Positions 6,357 to 11,465 of a DNA stretch of 11,465 nucleotides are shown piece after piece (within the stretch, counting starts at the first letter, position 1; every line of letters begins with the position of its first letter). Location of the stretch: contig JAATVK010000133.1 in NCBI GenBank assembly GCA_014523485.1, positions 1 through 11,465 of the forward strand. Direction: 5' to 3'. The DNA comes from Nitrososphaerales archaeon TH5894 (lineage in GTDB: Archaea; Thermoproteota; Nitrososphaeria; Nitrososphaerales; Nitrososphaeraceae). The position numbers were made by a program, and so were the translations under genes. The notes beneath the pieces were generated by a model. It was given only the letters and a program-made list of their open reading frames with translations. It was not told where the DNA came from and did not search any database.

Positions 6357-7445
6357 TCATCCCGCTCCCGTTGAATTTGATTGACTTCTAGATGTTGGAA
6401 TTTCTATAAAAGGAGTTGCACCTTGTCCTCCTCCACCAAGAACTAAAGGCAATTGGCCATCCCATCTTTGGGCTTTAAGCCATTCTAAATATGTAGGACT
6501 TTCCTTCAGCTGCTGGTCTATAATGTTTATAGCTGCAGATTCACCTTCAGCCTTTAATACATTTGCTTGCTTAAGACCATTAGCTTGTGCTATTGCTGCT
6601 CGTTGCTCTCCTATAGCTTTGGCCTCGGTTTGATTAGCTTCGATTTTAATTCTAAGTAATTCATTTTGTGCCTGTAATGCCCTCTGTTGAGCTTCCACTT
6701 TAGCTTCTATAGCCTTTGTGAACTGAGTTGAAAATCTGAATTCTGTAATTGACAAGGTTTCTAATACAATATTATAATTAGCTAATCTAGCTTGTATTTG
6801 TTGTTCAATCTGATTCTTAACTGTCTCTCTTTTGGTAATCAATTCTTCTGCATTGAAACGCGCAGTAACCTGTTTTACAGACTCCTGTATTGCGGGTAGT
6901 ATAACCCTATTATCAAAGTCAAAACCCAATTGTCTGTACAATAATTGGGCGGCCTCAGGACGTATGTGAAAATTGAGGGCGACTTCTGTGCTAACTTCTT
7001 GAAGGTCTTTTGAAGCAGAAGTAGAACTGACAACAACTTTTTGGGTTCTAACTTCTATGGGTATGACTTGATCTCGAAATGGAACTACAAAATGTAGACC
7101 TTCTTCAAGACTTATAGCAGTATCAACTGCACCAAAGTGCAATAAAACACCTCTATGGCCTGCGTCAACAGTCTTGACACTTGCAGTTATTAAAACTATG
7201 ACAATAATCAACCCAATTACTGCTGGTATTATTACTCTAAACAACGATTTGTTATATCCAGAAGATGAATATGATTCTAACGGTTCTCCTTCAGGGGTGA
7301 CTCCTCCACGAGAGTACTGACGTCCAAAGCCACTAAATGGGCTTTTCTGCCCTACACCATATCGACGTTTGTAGATTTGATAGGCAAGATAGCCTATGAT
7401 TATAATTGTAAAAACGATTCCAATAATCGCACTAATTTCAACCAT
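6357..7445 (-). CDS. SPFH/prohibitin-like membrane protein
   Basis: This is a membrane-anchored scaffold of the stomatin/prohibitin/HflK superfamily; such proteins form large rings or microdomains and often modulate membrane proteases, but the specific partner here is unknown. Of 362 residues, a first membrane helix spans about 5-24 and a second about 71-90. The linker between them (25-70) is rich in Lys/Arg, Gly and Ser. The SPFH core begins at VDAGHRGVLLHFG (93-105) and runs to about 245. A long Ala/Gln/Glu helix, likely coiled coil, covers about 242-315, including KVEAQQRAL and AEGESAA. LKAQRWDGQLP at 323-333 resembles the prohibitin C-terminal motif, followed by a Gly/Ser-rich tail. The Lys/Arg-rich linker suggests a cytoplasmic loop, putting the SPFH domain outside the membrane. 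The ATG has a good Shine-Dalgarno (AAGGAG). Confidence 0.85.
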   Translation of the reverse strand: MVEISAIIGIVFTIIIIGYLAYQIYKRRYGVGQKSPFSGFGRQYSRGGVTPEGEPLESYSSSGYNKSLFRVIIPAVIGLIIVIVLITASVKTVDAGHRGVLLHFGAVDTAISLEEGLHFVVPFRDQVIPIEVRTQKVVVSSTSASKDLQEVSTEVALNFHIRPEAAQLLYRQLGFDFDNRVILPAIQESVKQVTARFNAEELITKRETVKNQIEQQIQARLANYNIVLETLSITEFRFSTQFTKAIEAKVEAQQRALQAQNELLRIKIEANQTEAKAIGEQRAAIAQANGLKQANVLKAEGESAAINIIDQQLKESPTYLEWLKAQRWDGQLPLVLGGGGQGATPFIEIPTSRSQSNSTGAG

Positions 7446-7453
7446 TATTTTTT

Positions 7454-7459
7454 CTCCTT
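7454..7459 (-). promoter_or_regulatory. Shine-Dalgarno of the SPFH gene
   Basis: AAGGAG on the minus strand lies 8 nt before the ATG at 7445 and fixes that start. Unlike most first genes here, this one has a leader. Confidence 0.55.
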
Positions 7460-7485
7460 AGTAAGTATTATTTATTATTATTTAC

Positions 7486-7494
7486 TTATAAATT
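7486..7494 (-). promoter_or_regulatory. Possible TATA box of the SPFH gene
   Basis: AATTTATAA on the minus strand would give a transcription start near 7464 and a leader of about 19 nt that still includes the AAGGAG ribosome site. Together with the T9 tract after ilvC, this suggests the gene has its own promoter. Confidence 0.35.
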
Positions 7495-7547
7495 AATACA
7501 AATCATTATTTGGAAAAATTGAGCTAACTATAGTACAGCAATGATAT

Positions 7548-7556
7548 AAAAAAAAA
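7548..7556 (-). terminator. T9 tract (minus strand) after ilvC
   Basis: Nine A residues on the plus strand read as T9 on the minus strand, beginning 8 nt past the ilvC stop. This is the strongest T-tract terminator candidate in the window. Confidence 0.5.
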
Positions 7557-7563
7557 TACAATT

Positions 7564-8562
7564 TTAACTATTCGTTTCGGACCACATCATCTTACGCATT
7601 TCTTTCCCAACTTTTTCAATCTGATGATTTTCCATTTTTTGCATATGTCCTTGAAATGCATTTTTCCCTTCTGTTCTATAACTAGTTAACCATTCATGTG
7701 CAAATTGTCCGGATTGTATTTCAGTTAAGACTTCCTTCATCTTTAATTTGGCAGATTCATCTATTACTCGTGGACCTCGTGTTAATCCTCCAAATCTGGC
7801 CGTTTCACTGACCCTGTTGTACATACCAGTTAGTCCATATTTCTGAATCAAATCTACTATTAATTTCATTTCATGTAGACATTCGAAATAGGCTACTTCT
7901 GGTTGATATCCAGCTTCAACAAGGGTTTCGAAAGCTTTCATTATAAGGGAATGAGCCCCTCCACAAAGGTCAACCTGTTCTCCAAACCAATCTGTCTCAA
8001 CTTCTTCCCTAAAATTAGTCTCTATTACACCCGGCCGCGTACTGCCTATTCCTTTTGCTAAAGCAAGAACTCTATTTAATGCAGTACCAGTGTGATCTTT
8101 ATATACTGCGACTAGAGATGGTGTACCAAATCCCTCTTGAAAGAGTTCTCTAACTCTTTGTCCAGGCCCTTTTGGAGCAACCATAATAACATCAACGTTG
8201 GTTGGGGGTTCTATCCATTTCCAGTGAATAGAAGCACCATGAGAAAAACAAAGTGCTTTATTTTCAGTTACAAATGAACTAATTTCATTTTGATATGCAT
8301 TTGCTTGTTCCATATCTGGAATTAAAATATGAATTATGTCGGCAATTCTTGCAGCGTCACTTATTTCCATGACATTTTGTCCATCCTCTTGGGCAATTTT
8401 CCATGAATTGCCGTCTTTACGCAAACCTACAACAACATTCAGCCCAGAGTCTTTAAGGTTATTAGCTTGAGCTCTTCCCTGAATTCCATATCCGATTACT
8501 GCAATTGTTTGATTCTGTATAGAATCAAGCGTTACATCATTATCGCCCCACTTTTTAACCAT
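7564..8562 (-). CDS. ilvC: Ketol-acid reductoisomerase, class I
   Basis: The enzyme converts 2-acetolactate to 2,3-dihydroxyisovalerate (and the 2-aceto-2-hydroxybutyrate analogue) with Mg2+ and NAD(P)H, the second step of valine/leucine/isoleucine synthesis. The 332 residues are the short class I form. The Rossmann motif GYGIQGRAQ is at 24-32, where most relatives read GYGSQGHAQ. Catalytic and metal residues are present: H108 in SHGASIH, K131 in APKGPG, D191 and E195 in DWFGEQ, E227 and E231 in YFECLHE, and S252. The cofactor loop after GLR (46-54) is KDGNSW, keeping R48 and S53 but with Gly at 51 where a Ser is common. No ilvB/ilvN neighbour is visible. The ATG start fits the family length and a TATA box 24 nt upstream, so the mRNA is probably leaderless. 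Confidence 0.96.
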   Translation of the reverse strand: MVKKWGDNDVTLDSIQNQTIAVIGYGIQGRAQANNLKDSGLNVVVGLRKDGNSWKIAQEDGQNVMEISDAARIADIIHILIPDMEQANAYQNEISSFVTENKALCFSHGASIHWKWIEPPTNVDVIMVAPKGPGQRVRELFQEGFGTPSLVAVYKDHTGTALNRVLALAKGIGSTRPGVIETNFREEVETDWFGEQVDLCGGAHSLIMKAFETLVEAGYQPEVAYFECLHEMKLIVDLIQKYGLTGMYNRVSETARFGGLTRGPRVIDESAKLKMKEVLTEIQSGQFAHEWLTSYRTEGKNAFQGHMQKMENHQIEKVGKEMRKMMWSETNS

Positions 8563-8581
8563 ACAAGAATATAAAATGAGG

Positions 8582-8590
8582 TTTTATAAA
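8582..8590 (-). promoter_or_regulatory. TATA box of ilvC
   Basis: TTTATAAAA on the minus strand is centred 24 nt upstream of the ilvC ATG, giving a leaderless start. The closer TATAAAAT-like element near 8572 is too near the ATG to serve. Confidence 0.5.
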
Positions 8591-8605
8591 TAATAACTGC
8601 TCCTG

Positions 8606-8618
8606 AACTTTTCAAGTT
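8606..8618. repeat. Inverted repeat AACTT-TTC-AAGTT just upstream of the ilvC TATA box
   Basis: Exact 5-bp arms flank a 3-nt spacer, 16 bp upstream of the TATA box, next to where a BRE/TFB contact would lie. It is a candidate operator for an amino-acid-responsive regulator such as an Lrp-family protein; the regulator is speculation. Confidence 0.3.
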
Positions 8619-8623
8619 TAATC

Positions 8624-8648
8624 CCTCCTGATTGCCTAAGGGAGGCCT
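8624..8648. repeat. GC-rich hairpin island upstream of ilvC
   Basis: CCTCC (8624-8628) pairs with GGAGG (8641-8645), and an alternative stem pairs GCCT (8634-8637) with AGGC (8643-8646). AGGCCT at 8643-8648 is itself palindromic. The island stands out in an otherwise very AT-rich spacer and lies upstream of the ilvC TATA box, so it would act as DNA rather than as leader RNA for ilvC. Confidence 0.35.
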
Positions 8649-8996
8649 AGAATTGAAGAGATATAGATTGTAATAAACCAGTTTTTGAAGAATATAGGAG
8701 AGGCTAAAATGGATTGTTACAACTCTCTAAGATTAGTTGGATAAATTATTAATCATATCGAAAATATTGGTGATCTGTGAGCTGGAATATAATAGGTATA
8801 AAGATCTTTTTTGTAGTGGTTAAACATTTCATTAGACTTTTTTTGTAAAAAAGTAATAAAACAATTTTTAATTAATATTCAAATATTCTTTAGAAATGTG
8901 AATCTAATAACAGTTGATAAGTTTATTTAGTCCTTTAGATATGGATACAAAATAGGTTTTTTTTAATATTTAAAATAAGTTTTCCATTTAAGATAT
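8649..8996. other. AT-rich spacer between ilvC and the metG operon
   Basis: No gene is supported. The stretch contains a perfect 8-bp hairpin (ACTTTTTT at 8836-8843, AAAAAAGT at 8847-8854) that could slow or end transcription in either direction. It also holds an 11-codon ATG frame at 8709-8744 with an upstream AGGAG, judged too short to call. Confidence 0.5.
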
Positions 8997-9003
8997 AAAA
9001 AAA
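8997..9003 (-). terminator. T7 tract (minus strand) after the zinc-ribbon ORF
   Basis: Seven A residues on the plus strand read as T7 on the minus strand, 16 nt past the stop of the small zinc-ribbon ORF. No comparable T-tract lies between the nadM stop (9158) and that point, so the transcript of metG-nadM probably continues through the small ORF. Confidence 0.45.
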
Positions 9004-9019
9004 CTATGATGACCTAACA

Positions 9020-9151
9020 CTATATCATTGTTATTTTAAAGCATTTTAGGCATCGAATTTTAATCAATGCTTCAGAGGTATTTTTCTCAATAACTTTGAA
9101 CTTATTACATCCACATCTGCTACAAACAGGACACTCTCTTTTATTTTGCAA
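9020..9151 (-). CDS. Small zinc-ribbon protein (43 aa) downstream of nadM
   Basis: Function is unknown. The frame encodes 43 residues with a CxxC at 10-13, then GCNKFKVIE, and a second knuckle CLKC at 34-37. Four Cys spaced this way, with beta-strand-like IKIRC before the second pair, form a classic zinc ribbon; two further Cys (7, 15) are present. The start is read as TTG at 9151, preceded at 6-nt spacing by GGTGA, which complements the archaeal 16S 3' end. That site contains the TGA stop of nadM, so translation is probably coupled. The frame is the same as nadM's, so an alternative is a C-terminal zinc-ribbon extension cut off by the TGA. NadM ends at its usual length before this, which favours a separate protein. 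Being short and TTG-started, it is easily missed. Confidence 0.6.
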   Translation of the reverse strand: MQNKRECPVCSRCGCNKFKVIEKNTSEALIKIRCLKCFKITMI

Positions 9152-9156
9152 ACATT

Positions 9157-9162
9157 CTCACC
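9157..9162 (-). promoter_or_regulatory. Shine-Dalgarno of the zinc-ribbon ORF, overlapping the nadM stop
   Basis: GGTGAG on the minus strand includes the nadM TGA and lies 6 nt before the TTG at 9151. The arrangement parallels the stop-overlapping ribosome site between meaB and mcmA. Confidence 0.45.
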
Positions 9163-9697
9163 ATTGTTGTGGATGAGTATCTGACTTGGCTAAGATTCTT
9201 ATTCGCTCAACTCCTTCTATATTCATTATTATTTCTTTGACTGGATTAGGAACTAAATGCTCCCATTTTTTATGGTTTGCTATTAATTTGCGAATATTTT
9301 CTCCATTAAATCTAAATTTATTTTTAAAGAGAGGTTCTTTGACCGTTATTTCTTTCTTTGATAAATAACGTACGTATTCGTTTCCTGAATATATAATATC
9401 AAATTTTGGAACCATTGATTTTAAATATTGAAACCAACATGCATTATTCTCAAAATTTGCTAAAGGGATTATAAGAATCCTCCTACGATCAAACTTTTGA
9501 AGTGAAAGTGAGGCATGAATCATTTCTATCCGTTCGCCTGCAGTAAATGGATCTTTTGTTAAGTAATTAAATTGTGCGCTTCCTATAACTACTATCAATT
9601 CTTCACATTCATGCATTATCTGTCGAATAAGTTCTAAATGTCCATTATGAAAAGGCTGAAATCTCCCAATAACTAATCCTCTTTTATATTTAATCAT
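9158..9697 (-). CDS. nadM: Nicotinamide-nucleotide adenylyltransferase, archaeal NadM type
   Basis: It joins NMN and ATP to form NAD+ and pyrophosphate in the cytoplasm. With the ATG at 9697 the protein has 179 residues. The nucleotidyltransferase signature GRFQPFHNGH spans 11-20 (HxGH = H17-H20), GSAQ is at 39-42, PFTAGER at 50-56, DIIYSGN at 100-106 and WEHLVP at 145-150. The C-terminal nucleotide-binding motif, usually SGTEIR in archaeal NadM, reads NGENIR at 131-136, a noticeable change. An upstream TTG at 9724 would add nine residues and overlap the metG stop by 3 nt. The ATG is preferred because it places the signature motif five or so residues further in than in known archaeal NadM, still the closer fit. 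It is co-transcribed with metG (23-nt gap) and the zinc-ribbon ORF. Confidence 0.93.
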   Translation of the reverse strand: MIKYKRGLVIGRFQPFHNGHLELIRQIMHECEELIVVIGSAQFNYLTKDPFTAGERIEMIHASLSLQKFDRRRILIIPLANFENNACWFQYLKSMVPKFDIIYSGNEYVRYLSKKEITVKEPLFKNKFRFNGENIRKLIANHKKWEHLVPNPVKEIIMNIEGVERIRILAKSDTHPQQW

Positions 9698-9720
9698 TTC
9701 ATTTAATTTTATAAAACAGA

Positions 9721-11465
9721 TCAATCAACATATCCTAATTTTATCTTCTCCTTTTCAATTTCTTTTCTCTCAATTTTTTTAAATATTGGTGAGATATTAC
9801 CAATTCGATGCCCTGGTGCAATTTTTAATACGGATGAACCATCCCAGGATTCTTCATGTAATTTGTAATTATGATTTAATTGTAACCAAATTTTCTCAGC
9901 AGAATTGGGGATAAATGGTGATAAAAGTATCGCTAGTGCTCTAACAGCATTGATTGAAATATAAAGAGTAGTACGTGCAGTCGAATCCTTGTTAGACCAT
10001 GGTTCTCTACTTTGAAAATATTGATTAAAATAATTAGAGAATTTCAAAATATTTTTTAATGCTTTATCAGTTTCTGTCTTCATTAAAAATTCTCCCGTCA
10101 CTTTAGCTATATTCATTATAGCTTTTATTCCATTTTTGTCTTCTTCATGGTAAAATTCAGGTTCAGGTACAATTCCATCGAAATTTTTTTTTATAAAGGA
10201 TAAAGTTCTATTAATGAAATTTCCAATATTATCTATAAGTTCATTATTAATTTTGCTATAGAAAATATCCAAATCAAAATTAATATCATCTTGGCTAGAA
10301 GGACTTATTATAGCAATATAAAACCTCAAGAAATCTGGGTTAAATAGAGATATAAATTCTTTTAGACCAATATACCAGTTTCGGCTTTTTGATATTTTTT
10401 TATTATGAAGCATTAAATGCCCTCGAACAGGTATATAATCAGGTAGTTTATACTCTTTATTAATTCCCATTCTAATAGCAGGAAGAAAAAGAAAATGATG
10501 ATATATTATATCCTTCCCAATGAAATGATAGATATAGGAATTATTCCAAATATTTTTTCCATGTATGCCTAATCTTTCTTTAATTAAAGCATCGAAGGTG
10601 GAAATATAGCAAAGGTGGTTATCAAACCATCCATAAAATACTTTTCCCTTAGCCTCTTCTAATGGAATCTTTATTCCCCAATCCAGATCTCGAGTGATAT
10701 CCCAATCCTCTAATCCTTCACTAATCCAATGTAGAACATAGTTTTTTATGTCTGCTTGAAGGTTCTTATTTTCTGTTAGCCATTCCTTTAGTTCTGAAGA
10801 AAAGCTAGATAGTTTAAAAAAATAGTGACTACTTGTTTTCTTTATCGGTGATTGTCCACAGATACCACATTTTGGTTCTAATATTTCTTCAGGAACTCTT
10901 CCACATTTTTCGCAGAGATCCGAATATTGATCTTTTGACTTACAATGTGGACAAATTCCTATAACATACCTATCTGGTAAAAATTTCTTATCAAAATTAC
11001 AATAAAATTGAATTACTTCTTTTTCATATATATGACCATTACTTCTCAATTTATTGAAAATATATTGTACAAATTTTTTGTTTTCAATAGAACTTGTTTT
11101 ATAAAATTTATCAAAGGATATTCCAAGTCCATTAAAATCTTCTAGGTCACGTTTGTTCCAGTAATCAACAAATTCCTTGGGAGTTTTATTTTCTTTTTCT
11201 GCTTTAATTAAAATTGGTGTACCAAAATCATCAGACGCACTAACATGAAAGACCTTCCTTTTTGATATTCGCAAAAATCTTGTAAAGATATCTGCTGGAA
11301 GATAAGTTGAAGATATATGTCCAAGATGAATTTCACCATTAGCATAGGGAAGGGCAGTAGTAATTACTATGGATTTATTTGCATTAAATTCTTCTTTAAT
11401 GTTAATATTATAAGAAGATAATTTGTTATTGTTGTTTAAATTACTACTATCGATGTCAGAGAGCA
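9721..11465 (-). CDS. metG: Methionyl-tRNA synthetase (5' end outside the window)
   Basis: The enzyme charges tRNA-Met for initiation and elongation. The frame stays open from the stop at 9721 to the window edge, so 580 codons are visible and the start lies beyond 11465. A TTG at 11274 is internal. The region beyond it encodes TTALPYANG and the ATP-binding HLGH (11317-11328), which an intact class I enzyme needs. The KMSKS loop appears as KISKS (about 10384-10398). Zn ligands occur as CPHC, CEKC and CGIC pairs, with a following His (SSHYFFK), resembling the archaeal two-knuckle type. The anticodon-binding helical domain, with NxxGNFINR, EPW and PFIP, fills the C-terminal half. No C-terminal Trbp111-like tRNA-binding domain is present. 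The methionine-pocket motif reads GWFDNHLCY instead of the usual VWFDAPIGY, and the DxHGTP-like motif reads DDFGTP. It is the first visible gene of the operon with nadM. Confidence 0.93.
   Translation of the reverse strand, partial: LSDIDSSNLNNNNKLSSYNINIKEEFNANKSIVITTALPYANGEIHLGHISSTYLPADIFTRFLRISKRKVFHVSASDDFGTPILIKAEKENKTPKEFVDYWNKRDLEDFNGLGISFDKFYKTSSIENKKFVQYIFNKLRSNGHIYEKEVIQFYCNFDKKFLPDRYVIGICPHCKSKDQYSDLCEKCGRVPEEILEPKCGICGQSPIKKTSSHYFFKLSSFSSELKEWLTENKNLQADIKNYVLHWISEGLEDWDITRDLDWGIKIPLEEAKGKVFYGWFDNHLCYISTFDALIKERLGIHGKNIWNNSYIYHFIGKDIIYHHFLFLPAIRMGINKEYKLPDYIPVRGHLMLHNKKISKSRNWYIGLKEFISLFNPDFLRFYIAIISPSSQDDINFDLDIFYSKINNELIDNIGNFINRTLSFIKKNFDGIVPEPEFYHEEDKNGIKAIMNIAKVTGEFLMKTETDKALKNILKFSNYFNQYFQSREPWSNKDSTARTTLYISINAVRALAILLSPFIPNSAEKIWLQLNHNYKLHEESWDGSSVLKIAPGHRIGNISPIFKKIERKEIEKEKIKLGYVD

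Noticed and set aside
8709..8744. 11-codon ATG frame preceded by AGGAG, considered as a leader peptide
   Set aside because: It points away from ilvC, has no run of branched-chain codons, and no downstream attenuator is visible.
9158..9160. nadM TGA as a selenocysteine or programmed readthrough codon
   Set aside because: NadM ends at its normal length here, no SECIS-like structure was seen, ammonia-oxidising archaea are not known to use selenocysteine, and a good ribosome site with TTG start explains the following frame.
9705..9714. TATA-like element in front of nadM
   Set aside because: With normal spacing, transcription would begin inside nadM after its start codon, and the 23-nt gap suits co-transcription with metG.
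1..11465. CRISPR array, IS element, tRNA, rRNA or integration site
   Set aside because: No regularly spaced repeats, transposase, terminal repeats, or tRNA-like T-loop and acceptor pairing were found by reading.

Overview
The window looks like a chromosomal piece of an AT-rich ammonia-oxidising archaeon (Nitrososphaeria/Thaumarchaeota), possibly a Nitrosocosmicus-like soil lineage. The reasons are the complete methylmalonyl-CoA to succinyl-CoA module with split mutase subunits, as used in the 3-hydroxypropionate/4-hydroxybutyrate CO2-fixation cycle; an archaeal-type NMN adenylyltransferase (NadM); an archaeal-type Met-tRNA synthetase with paired Zn knuckles; archaeal TATA boxes about 24-30 nt before start codons; and low coding density. 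The lineage is an inference from gene content, not from a marker gene.

Layout. Positions 1-1147 are a long AT-rich stretch with no convincing gene; it holds a few short codon-like fragments and hairpins. Methylmalonyl-CoA epimerase (mce, +) follows and converges on a LeuB-type dehydrogenase (-). After a 389-nt spacer come mcmA (mutase catalytic subunit, -) and its upstream partner meaB (G-protein chaperone, -), forming an operon with a 14-nt gap. The cobalamin-binding mutase subunit (mcmB, +) is divergent from meaB across a 178-nt shared promoter region. Next, all on the minus strand, are a two-TM SPFH/prohibitin-like protein and ketol-acid reductoisomerase (ilvC). After a spacer with inverted repeats upstream of ilvC comes the operon metG - nadM - a 43-aa zinc-ribbon ORF. 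metG runs off the right edge of the window, so its start is not visible.

How the genes work together. Mce epimerises (S)- to (R)-methylmalonyl-CoA; McmA+McmB with B12 rearranges it to succinyl-CoA; MeaB protects or reloads the mutase. LeuB-like and IlvC act in branched-chain amino acid synthesis, although the exact substrate of the LeuB-like enzyme is not certain from sequence. The MetRS/NadM operon is housekeeping.

Most notable points. (1) An overlooked small zinc-ribbon ORF lies directly after and in frame with nadM, with a Shine-Dalgarno built over the nadM stop codon and a T-tract just after its own end. (2) meaB appears to start with TTG on a leaderless transcript. (3) Starts fall into two classes: first genes are leaderless with TATA boxes, and internal genes have Shine-Dalgarno sites. 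(4) There are inverted-repeat operator candidates at mce, leuB, the mcm divergon and ilvC. (5) The MetRS methionine-pocket motif is non-canonical. No mobile element, CRISPR array, tRNA or rRNA was found.
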